DNA of 9,907 nucleotides from Desulfobacterales bacterium. Lineage in GTDB: Bacteria > Desulfobacterota > Desulfobacteria > Desulfobacterales > BuS5. The DNA is taken from the NCBI GenBank assembly GCA_020056865.1, contig JAGVGX010000207.1:1-9907 (forward strand), read 5' to 3'. The notes under the pieces were generated by a model. That model worked only from the letters and a program-made list of their open reading frames with translations. It was not told the origin of the DNA and did not search any database. Both the position numbers and the translations under genes were made by a program. Below are positions 5,670 to 9,907 of this stretch, one piece after another (the first letter of the stretch is position 1; the number at the start of each line of letters is the position of its first letter).

Positions 5670-6440
5670 TTAAACCAGACCGTTCGTCTTTTTCCCTTTC
5701 CTGACGGCAGGGTTGACAGCTTGCCCACGGGACATGTTTTGTTTTTGTTCCGCTGATAAGACATCTTGATAGCGTTTTTTGATCAGCCTTGGAACAAAGG
5801 ATACAAGAACAAAAAAAATACCGGCTACTGCAAGATAGATAAATGTTTTTTTCAAATCCCCCTTGCCGCTGATCAGCGATCCTCCTGCAAACACATAGGC
5901 TACGGTACCTGGGAGCATGCATAACCAGGAAACCAGAAGATAGGTAAAAAACCGTATTTTGGTAAGTCCGTAAACGTAATTCTGGATGTTAAAAGGGAAA
6001 ATAGGAACCAGCCTGGTGATCATCAACATGCGCCATCCGTGAGTCTTAACACCTTCGTCGATTTTTTTAAGCTGTTTATTTTTTGAAATCCATCCTGTTA
6101 CCATTGATCGAGCGGCATAGCGTCCCATCAGAAAGGCGGCACCTGCACCAAGGGTTGAACCTATAGAAACGTAAACGGTTCCCAATATGGAGCCAAAAGC
6201 AACGGCGCCGGCCAGTGTGATGGGAATGCCGGGAAGAAAAAACACACACGAAAGGATATACAAAGCAATGTAAACAACAGGACCAAATATGCCAAAGCCT
6301 TTGATCCATTCATTGATTCTGGAAAGATTGTTTATATGGATGTACCCTGTCAGGCCTGATAAACGGATCAGAAGAATGACAATCAGCAACCCTGTGATGA
6401 TCATCACTGGTTTTATCCATTTTGAGGGTTTCCCGGCCAT
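5670..6440 (-). CDS. TVP38/TMEM64 (VTT domain) family membrane protein
   Basis: The protein has 256 residues with an AAAGGAG ribosome-binding site. An N-terminal membrane helix (about 12-32) is followed by the VTT/DedA-like core: FGPVVYIALYILSCVFFLPG (about 52-71), AGAVAFGSILGTVYVSIGSTLGAGAAFLMGRYAAR as a glycine-rich re-entrant region (about 77-111), RLVPIFPFNIQNYVYGLT (about 142-159) and further helices to about 220. The F.P.....R...R pattern and the RxxPxxPFNxxNYxxG element are the family signature. VTT proteins lie in the inner membrane and are linked to lipid or membrane homeostasis; the transported substrate is generally undefined. The basic C-terminal tail (KKRYQDVL, VRKGKK) is cytoplasmic. 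It is convergent with the oxidoreductase gene, 38 nt apart, and faces a long intergenic region with inverted repeats. Confidence 0.9.
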   Translation of the reverse strand: MAGKPSKWIKPVMIITGLLIVILLIRLSGLTGYIHINNLSRINEWIKGFGIFGPVVYIALYILSCVFFLPGIPITLAGAVAFGSILGTVYVSIGSTLGAGAAFLMGRYAARSMVTGWISKNKQLKKIDEGVKTHGWRMLMITRLVPIFPFNIQNYVYGLTKIRFFTYLLVSWLCMLPGTVAYVFAGGSLISGKGDLKKTFIYLAVAGIFFVLVSFVPRLIKKRYQDVLSAEQKQNMSRGQAVNPAVRKGKKTNGLV

Positions 6441-6476
6441 AACGCTCCTTTAACAAGCGAGTTATGTTAAGTTAAA

Positions 6477-6513
6477 AGCGTAAATAAAGAGAAAGCACCT
6501 GTTTTTTTACGCT
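6477..6513. repeat. 8-bp inverted repeat near the VTT gene start
   Basis: AGCGTAAA (6477-6484) is mirrored by TTTACGCT (6506-6513) with a 21-nt spacer. It lies 37-73 nt upstream of the VTT start codon, in the leader or promoter zone. The wide spacing fits two half-sites of a regulator better than a transcript hairpin. A chance match in AT-rich DNA cannot be excluded. Confidence 0.3.
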
Positions 6514-6534
6514 ATGGTTATCATATTATGACTT

Positions 6535-6559
6535 TTTTAACAAATAACATTTGTTAAAA
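6535..6559. promoter_or_regulatory. Perfect 11-bp dyad, candidate operator
   Basis: TTTTAACAAAT (6535-6545) and ATTTGTTAAAA (6549-6559) are perfect inverse complements around AAC. The dyad is about 95 nt upstream of the VTT gene (minus strand) and 430 nt upstream of the porin remnant. The stem has almost no G/C, so it is a poor transcription terminator but has the shape of an operator for a dimeric repressor or activator. No regulator gene is visible in the window. Confidence 0.45.
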
Positions 6560-6892
6560 CTTGTGCTGGTACTGGAACATCCATAGCTCTATTTCAGGTT
6601 CATCCCTGTTTTTTCATGGGTTCGATATTTTTCTATAATATAAAATTATAAAGCGAATGTATTTTGAATACAAAACAAAATGATACTTATATAGACAGAT
6701 AGAATTTATCTTGTTAAGATATTTTTGCTTGAAACCAGTATGCTTTTCATATGTGTGTCATGTAAAGAGCTGGTACTATTAATAAAATTGACTTATTAAT
6801 TCATTTTGATTTGTATGAAAACAAAATATATATTTATCTAAACATGATTTATATGTTCTTAAGAAAATTACAACGCAAGTATAGGGATTTAG

Positions 6893-6921
6893 TTGACATG
6901 TCCGGTTACACAAGTTATATT
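6893..6921 (+). promoter_or_regulatory. Strong sigma-70-like promoter of the porin remnant
   Basis: A perfect -35 TTGACA (6893-6898), a 17-nt spacer and a -10 TATATT (6916-6921) are present. Initiation would fall near 6928, leaving a leader of about 60 nt before the porin ATG. This is the best promoter match in the window, and it drives a gene that is now broken. Confidence 0.65.
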
Positions 6922-6989
6922 TTTATTTTTTGGTTTGCCTTTAATTAGTTTATTTTTTTTAAACTTAATTTAAAGAAAGGAGTATATAG

Positions 6990-7331
6990 ATGATAAGCAC
7001 TCTGGTTTTAAGCAAACGACAATGTGCTTTGATATTTGCTTTTCAGTTGATTGGGATTGTGTCTATTTTGATTGTTTCAGGAAATTCAGTAGCATCAGAT
7101 CAACCCAAGCGGACATTAAAAGGAAACATGATAGAGACCTACAACATTCTTCCACAGGATGCGTCAAACATTGGCGAAGTCTTTACCAAAGGCATGGTTT
7201 ACGGAAGACTTAGAACCAATTATTTCAGGTTTTTTTGGGAAGAAGAAAAAACCACCCACAATCCGGTTGGTTTTGGAGTTGGTGGCAGCCTGATCGCCAA
7301 GTCTGCCCCATTCGGTGGTTTTAGCGATTAG
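6990..7331 (+). CDS. Porin remnant, 5' frame with signal peptide (113 codons)
   Basis: This open frame holds the intact secretion signal and the first beta-hairpins of the porin. Translated alone it would export a short fragment unable to form a barrel. The genuine sequence ends around GGFS; the final D is out of frame. Confidence 0.55.
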   Translation: MISTLVLSKRQCALIFAFQLIGIVSILIVSGNSVASDQPKRTLKGNMIETYNILPQDASNIGEVFTKGMVYGRLRTNYFRFFWEEEKTTHNPVGFGVGGSLIAKSAPFGGFSD

Positions 7332-7423
7332 GAGGTTATGCATCCCAAAATCTTGATGCTTTAGATGATGAGGACGCTCAATCCGGTGCAGCGGGTAAGG
7401 ACACCTTTTCCCGATTTGATGTA

Positions 7424-7708
7424 TTGAGAAAAAATCGATGGGGCATGACGGTTCTTGCCCAGGCGTATCTGCAGTACACCTTCATGAAGACCGATATTAA
7501 AATAGGACGTCAGATATGGGAAAGTTTTTTGGCACAATCAAATGACACCAAAATGATACCGAACACGTTTGAAGGTGTTTCCTTAACAAGCCGTTATGTG
7601 CCGTACACATCGGTTTTTAATCCAATTTTTTCAAATGCAACCGTCCCCCTCATGTCAAGAAGACAGGGACGGTTGTATTTTATATGTTCTGGCCCATATC
7701 GACGATAG
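7424..7708 (+). CDS. Porin remnant, 3' frame (internal start, 94 codons)
   Basis: This frame continues the porin after the break. It is actually open from 7325 (RLGGYASQNLDALDDEDAQ); the start codon at 7424 is internal with no ribosome-binding site. Porin-like sequence runs to about YVP near 7608. The last ~33 codons read through the hairpin and the end of the opposite-strand gene and are probably meaningless. Confidence 0.4.
   Translation: MRKNRWGMTVLAQAYLQYTFMKTDIKIGRQIWESFLAQSNDTKMIPNTFEGVSLTSRYVPYTSVFNPIFSNATVPLMSRRQGRLYFICSGPYRR
7638..7675 (+). terminator. Hairpin between the porin remnant and the convergent PNPOx-like gene
   Basis: CAACCGTCCC (7638-7647) pairs perfectly with GGGACGGTTG (7666-7675). 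Inside, TGTC (7653-7656) can pair with GACA (7662-7665), extending the stem past a 5-nt bulge. On the plus strand it is followed by TATTTTATAT, a moderate U-tract, so it probably terminates rightward transcription from the porin promoter. The right arm ends 4 nt before the stop codon of the leftward gene, but the minus-strand side lacks a good U-tract. Confidence 0.55.
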
Positions 7709-8093
7709 GTCTTGTTTTAAGAATATCAAAAGCGACAAGATGCTTGAGCATTTCAGCAGCATCCCCGACTTTTGCTCTGACGCCTGCTTTCACCTTGTCA
7801 TACATGGTTCCGCTATCTTCAATACGTTGTAATTTAAGATAAATACGACACCCTTCTGTCTGCATACCGGTTTTCCCGGGGGCAATAACAAGCAGGGAAG
7901 CCAGAGGGTTTTCTTTTAGATTTGCAAAGGTGTGGTTGTCGCCTAGCATGAGCATAATGGTTTTTTTATCAGCCATGAACAAAGACCCGAAGATGGCGAT
8001 ATTGGTTTCACCGTTTTTATTTGATGTGCTCAATATATTCATTTTTTCCGGAAGCGACAGATAGCCTATAACTTTTTCACTAAGTACACTCAT
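7680..8093 (-). CDS. Pyridoxamine 5'-phosphate oxidase-like split-barrel protein
   Basis: The protein has 137 residues with a strong AAAGGAGG ribosome-binding site. The pattern fits the PNPOx-like FMN-binding split barrel: an N-terminal helix (VIGYLSLPEKM), first strand NILSTSNKNGETNIAIFG, then TIMLMLGDNHTFANLKENPLASLLVIAP (the conserved 'T..NL..NP..s..v' element), and a final helix-strand part. Members bind FMN, F420, heme or nothing, and many reduce small organic substrates; true pyridoxine-phosphate oxidase is longer and is unlikely here. It is the last gene of the leftward fumarate-adding cluster, 94 nt after the SCP2-like gene. A redox or cofactor-binding role beside the glycyl-radical enzyme is inference. 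There is no signal peptide, so it is cytoplasmic. Confidence 0.8.
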   Translation of the reverse strand: MSVLSEKVIGYLSLPEKMNILSTSNKNGETNIAIFGSLFMADKKTIMLMLGDNHTFANLKENPLASLLVIAPGKTGMQTEGCRIYLKLQRIEDSGTMYDKVKAGVRAKVGDAAEMLKHLVAFDILKTRPIVDMGQNI

Positions 8094-8187
8094 GTGATAC
8101 CTCCTTTTGTTTTACGTTCGTATGGGTTGTATTCAGCTAATGCCTGGTTAAGCAAATATTGGTTGTCAGATAACCTGGTGCCTTGTA

Positions 8188-8577
8188 TTATCCAACCGAT
8201 CCCATTACTTCAATGAAACGGGTGACTGCCCCGATATTGCTGGTCAGTTTTGCAATGGATCCTTTTTTAAGCTTGAACGCCCCAATGGTCAGCGCCATTA
8301 CAACATTTTTTTTCCCGTCAAGAACTTCTGTGTAGATCCCAGCTTTTCCTTCAATAATAATATCAACATCATTGTTTTCTGTTTCGCCATACCAGTTGGG
8401 TTCTCCAGATGGTAAGTACATGCCGAACGATACATCGTTGCTCAGTTTTGCTTTACGGTCCTGAAGTACCCTGAAGTGTATCTTGCTGTCGAAACCCTTG
8501 CCTTTTTGCAGGAGGTCTTCATCTTTTTTAACCTTTTCTACCACAGTTTCAAACCATTGTTTGCCGAACCTGCTCAT
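8188..8577 (-). CDS. SCP2 sterol-carrier-like lipid-binding protein
   Basis: The protein has 129 residues with an AAGGAGA ribosome-binding site. Its length and pattern match single-domain SCP2 proteins: an N-terminal helix (WFETVVEKVKKDEDLLQKGKGF), strands with IHFRVLQDRKAKLSNDVSFGMYL, the central DVDIIIEGKAGIYTEVLDGK, and a C-terminal hydrophobic part (MALTIGAFKLKKGSIAKLTSNIGAVTRFIEVMG) corresponding to the 'G.lk..G.....l...........' end that closes the lipid tunnel. SCP2 domains bind fatty acids, acyl-CoAs and sterols in a hydrophobic cavity. It sits 98 nt downstream of the small cysteine-subunit gene in the fumarate-adding cluster. Holding or delivering the alkane substrate or alkylsuccinate product is an attractive but untested idea. 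There is no signal peptide. Confidence 0.78.
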   Translation of the reverse strand: MSRFGKQWFETVVEKVKKDEDLLQKGKGFDSKIHFRVLQDRKAKLSNDVSFGMYLPSGEPNWYGETENNDVDIIIEGKAGIYTEVLDGKKNVVMALTIGAFKLKKGSIAKLTSNIGAVTRFIEVMGSVG

Positions 8578-8618
8578 TTGCGCTCTCCTTATTAAAATGC
8601 TAAATTCATATGAAACCC

Positions 8619-8640
8619 TTTTTAGACGATAGCCTAAAAA
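8619..8640. repeat. 7-bp inverted repeat between two genes of the fumarate-adding cluster
   Basis: TTTTTAG (8619-8625) and CTAAAAA (8634-8640) flank an 8-nt loop in the 98-nt gap between the 126-aa cysteine protein and the SCP2-like gene. It could be a weak processing stem or attenuator lowering expression of the two distal genes. The stem is A/T-rich and has no clear U-tract on the minus strand after it. Confidence 0.25.
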
Positions 8641-8675
8641 TGGTTTTTAATGCAAGACGAAATGGCGTCAGAATC

Positions 8676-9056
8676 CTATTTTTGAAACTTTTCCATCTGC
8701 CTCTGGGTTCTTCTATAATGAGGATCTGCACATTCGGTCCCATCCGTATCAATAATTGCCATTTCTACATAATATTGACAAGCTGACGCATTCACATTGA
8801 AAAAAGTTATGAAAGAGTTTTCCCCTTCCGTATGATATACTGGTGGATTAAGCGTAATATCACTGCCGGTTTTTAATATTTCACAGAAACCTCTTCCGTC
8901 TGATCCATAAGCACTTTCAGAAAAATGCTTGCATTTCCCGCATGCTGTATCAGGCACCAACTCACGTGCTTCTACACCCTTGTTTTTTGTCAGGTTGCTG
9001 GTCATGGTGTCGCGCATCTTGTCCCATTCGTTCCGGCGCGATTTGCGTCTGGACAT
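8676..9056 (-). CDS. Small cysteine-rich (iron-sulfur type) subunit of a fumarate-adding enzyme, candidate
   Basis: The protein has 126 residues with a perfect AGGAGG ribosome-binding site. The first ~30 residues are basic (SRRKSRRNEWDKMRD). Cysteines occur at 39, 42, 58, 93 and 109: CGKCKHFSESAYGSDGRGFC, then ASACQYY. The C-x2-C ... GRGFC ... NxSAC arrangement resembles the HiPIP-like [4Fe-4S] small subunits (BssB/BssC type) that bind and protect the glycyl-radical catalytic subunit in benzylsuccinate synthase. The known small subunits are about 60-80 residues, so this one is longer at both ends. Gene order, two positions after the catalytic subunit, supports a subunit role. I do not assign a specific Ass/Mas letter because naming differs between systems. 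C109 would be left over if four cysteines hold one cluster. Confidence 0.65.
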   Translation of the reverse strand: MSRRKSRRNEWDKMRDTMTSNLTKNKGVEARELVPDTACGKCKHFSESAYGSDGRGFCEILKTGSDITLNPPVYHTEGENSFITFFNVNASACQYYVEMAIIDTDGTECADPHYRRTQRQMEKFQK

Positions 9057-9126
9057 GGATAACCTCCTATAAATTATAACATGTTAGTAATGTTAACAGT
9101 TTTTTTAATCACTGCATTTGTATTAA

Positions 9127-9342
9127 TTAATCAGATGCTGTCCCTTCAATACCGGCAGATTTTCCCCATGGGGAACTTCCGGCTTTGATGACTTGTATAG
9201 ATTCCTGCTTCATCTGATCCACCCCGATCCATTGCTGACATTTGGGACACTGTCGTACAGCAAGGGATGCATCTATCCGAGGGTTATATAGGTATCGAAA
9301 TTCGTTTATGGGCGCTTCAAAGGCGCAGCTGGAGCATTTCAT
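9127..9342 (-). CDS. Small CxxC..CxxC (zinc-ribbon/rubredoxin-like) protein of the fumarate-adding cluster
   Basis: The protein has 71 residues with an AAAGGAG ribosome-binding site. Cysteines at 3, 6, 32 and 35 form two CxxC knuckles (MKCSSCAFEAP and RQCPKCQQWIG) separated by an aromatic-rich segment (FRYLYNPRIDA), the shape of a rubredoxin- or zinc-ribbon-type metal site. The C-terminal half is low in structure (Gly/Ser-rich, GSSPWGKSAGIEGTASD). It begins 65 nt after the catalytic-subunit stop. Alkylsuccinate synthase clusters are known to encode additional small proteins beside the catalytic subunit, and this fits one of them. A structural zinc rather than iron site cannot be excluded. No signal peptide. 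Confidence 0.62.
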   Translation of the reverse strand: MKCSSCAFEAPINEFRYLYNPRIDASLAVRQCPKCQQWIGVDQMKQESIQVIKAGSSPWGKSAGIEGTASD

Positions 9343-9407
9343 TTTATTTCTCCTTTCAACAATCTAATAATAAACTGTTTTTTTAAAAGCATCAAACTAT
9401 ATAAAAA

Positions 9408-9907
9408 CTATAAACCGACAACAGTTCTTTGTATGATGTTATCCTGAGTCTTTCTGCTGATATCAACAAAATGAGCGCTGTATCCTGCTACACGTACGAT
9501 GACTTCCTGGTACTTTTCTGGATCTTTTTGCGCTTCTCTCAAGGTTGCATCATCAACCATATTAAACTGAACGTGATCAATCCCCAGTTCAGCCCAGGAA
9601 TCCATATAGGCCTTCCAGAGTTTATACCCCTTTTCCCCGGTCAGCTGTGTTGGAGAAAGGCGCTGATTTAAAAGGAATGCCCGACCATCTTTAACGTGAT
9701 CAATTTTACTGCATGATTTTAGAACTGCAGTCGGCCCTTTTTTATCTAAACCCGGTCCTGGAGAAATTCCGCCGTCATATGCGGCATCCCCTAATCTTCG
9801 TCCATTGGGCAGTGCACCGATCAGGCTTGCGTAGTGAATGTTTCCACTAACATTTTCGGGAAGAGCCGGCCAATTGTTGCCGCTTGGGCATTTAATCTCG
9901 TGAGAAT
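9408..9907 (-). CDS. assA: Fumarate-adding glycyl-radical enzyme, catalytic subunit (probably alkylsuccinate synthase), C-terminal part
   Basis: The frame is open from the window edge to TAG at 9408-9410 and gives the last ~165 residues; the 5' portion, including the active-site cysteine, lies outside. It contains the glycyl-radical motif RVAGYSAHF with the radical glycine encoded at 9483-9485, followed by VDISRKTQDNIIQRT. Upstream are GNIHYASLIGALPNGRRLGDAAYDGG, ISPGPGLDKKGPTAV and LGIDHVQFNMVDDATLREAQ, all typical of the pyruvate formate-lyase superfamily end domain. The exact motif and the neighbouring small cysteine proteins favour the fumarate-adding group (Ass/Mas, Bss, Nms) over pyruvate formate-lyase, which has RVSGYAVRF. 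Such enzymes add a hydrocarbon C-H across fumarate to give a substituted succinate. Alkane versus alkylbenzene specificity cannot be decided from this end alone; alkylsuccinate synthase is my preferred reading. Confidence 0.8.
   Translation of the reverse strand, partial: SHEIKCPSGNNWPALPENVSGNIHYASLIGALPNGRRLGDAAYDGGISPGPGLDKKGPTAVLKSCSKIDHVKDGRAFLLNQRLSPTQLTGEKGYKLWKAYMDSWAELGIDHVQFNMVDDATLREAQKDPEKYQEVIVRVAGYSAHFVDISRKTQDNIIQRTVVGL

Larger units (their letters stand above)
6441..6989. other. 549-nt AT-rich divergent intergenic region
   Basis: No credible gene is seen here. It separates the leftward VTT gene from the rightward porin remnant, so it should hold promoters for both. Visible elements are an 8-bp inverted repeat (6477-6513), a perfect 11-bp dyad (6535-6559), an AT dyad TATAAT-N5-ATTATA around 6640, a repeated 9-mer GCTGGTACT (6565-6573 and 6769-6777) and a strong sigma-70-like promoter (6893-6921). 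Confidence 0.5.
6990..7708 (+). pseudogene. OprD-family-like outer-membrane porin, frameshifted and truncated
   Basis: The ATG follows AAAGGAG (6976-6982). A signal peptide spans residues about 1-36 (basic start, hydrophobic core LIFAFQLIGIVSILIV, then SVAS). The mature part has porin features: FTKGMVYGRLRTNYFRFFWEE, GFGVGGSLIAKSAPFGGF and, in the second frame, LGGYASQN, WGMTVLAQAYLQYTF, IKIGRQIWESFLAQSNDTKMIPNTFEG. The SNDTKMIPNTF segment is typical of OprD-like porins of epsilon- and deltaproteobacteria. The first frame stops at TAG 7329-7331. The second is open from 7325, and one missing base just before that would restore it. After about 7608 the resemblance ends and a hairpin begins, so only about 200 of the roughly 400 expected residues remain. 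The second frame runs on to TAG 7706-7708, overlapping the convergent PNPOx-like gene. Confidence 0.7.

Noticed and set aside
5677..5694. AGAC-CGTTC-GTCT followed by TTTTT as a terminator for the oxidoreductase operon
   Set aside because: The stem is only four base pairs and it lies within the coding end of the convergent VTT gene; too weak to call.
5596..5922. 108-codon minus-strand frame overlapping the VTT gene end
   Set aside because: It is in a different frame of the same strand as the clearly coding VTT gene and shows no domain pattern.
6565..6777. 9-mer GCTGGTACT occurring twice (6565-6573 and 6769-6777)
   Set aside because: Two copies of a 9-mer about 200 nt apart, without further similarity, are not enough to call a repeat element; no insertion sequence, CRISPR, tRNA or rRNA was seen anywhere in the window.
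9429..9671. 80-codon plus-strand frame near the right edge
   Set aside because: It is antisense to the glycyl-radical enzyme C-terminus, which has diagnostic motifs.

Overview
The window looks like a piece of chromosome from an anaerobic, hydrocarbon-degrading member of the Desulfobacterota (the sulfate-reducing 'deltaproteobacteria'). The main reason is the partial gene at the right edge. It encodes the C-terminal part of a glycyl-radical enzyme whose tail (glycyl motif RVAGYSAHF, followed by VDISRKTQD) matches the fumarate-adding enzymes, most likely an alkylsuccinate synthase catalytic subunit (AssA/MasD type). Base composition is AT-rich throughout by eye. The left-hand genes (PilZ, ParA/FlhG-like ATPase, V4R, HAMP plus a C-terminal CxxC..CxxC tail) also fit Desulfobacteraceae-like genomes. 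This taxonomic statement is inference; no marker gene is present.

Region 1 (1-2852, + strand) is a signalling or localisation gene set: a small one-helix membrane protein (5' end outside the window), a short coiled-coil protein, a large protein joining a TPR-like segment, a cyclic-nucleotide-binding-like domain and a PilZ domain, and a ParA/MinD/FlhG-type ATPase. Three of these four reading frames are interrupted by single-base length changes, at GG 121-122, the C4 run 943-946, the A8 run 1201-1208 and the A6 run 2573-2578. Adding or removing one base at each site restores a continuous, domain-consistent protein. They are either freshly decaying genes or sequence errors.

Region 2 (3218-5631, + strand) is a compact four-gene operon behind a plausible sigma-70 promoter. 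It encodes a stand-alone V4R sensor-like protein, a HAMP/coiled-coil protein with a four-cysteine tail (17-nt overlap), a PduO-type cob(I)alamin adenosyltransferase and an FNR-type flavin/NAD(P) oxidoreductase that overlaps the adenosyltransferase. The last two could work together: reduce cob(II)alamin, then adenosylate it. Adenosylcobalamin is needed by the mutase step that follows fumarate addition in anaerobic alkane oxidation.

Region 3 (5670-6989) holds a convergent TVP38/VTT-family membrane protein and a 549-bp AT-rich intergenic stretch. That stretch contains a perfect 11-bp inverted repeat, an 8-bp inverted repeat and a strong sigma-70-like promoter (TTGACA-N17-TATATT).

Region 4 (6990-7708) is the wreck of an OprD-family-like outer-membrane porin. 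It keeps its promoter, ribosome-binding site and signal peptide, but has a frameshift near 7322 and loses recognisable sequence after roughly 200 codons, where a hairpin follows.

Region 5 (7680-9907, - strand) is the tail of the fumarate-adding enzyme gene cluster. In transcription order it runs: catalytic subunit (partial), 71-aa CxxC..CxxC protein, 126-aa cysteine protein resembling the small iron-sulfur subunits of benzylsuccinate-type synthases, SCP2-like lipid-binding protein and a PNPOx-like split-barrel protein. Every complete gene in it has a strong Shine-Dalgarno. The last two are the least expected members and the best candidates for an undescribed accessory function.
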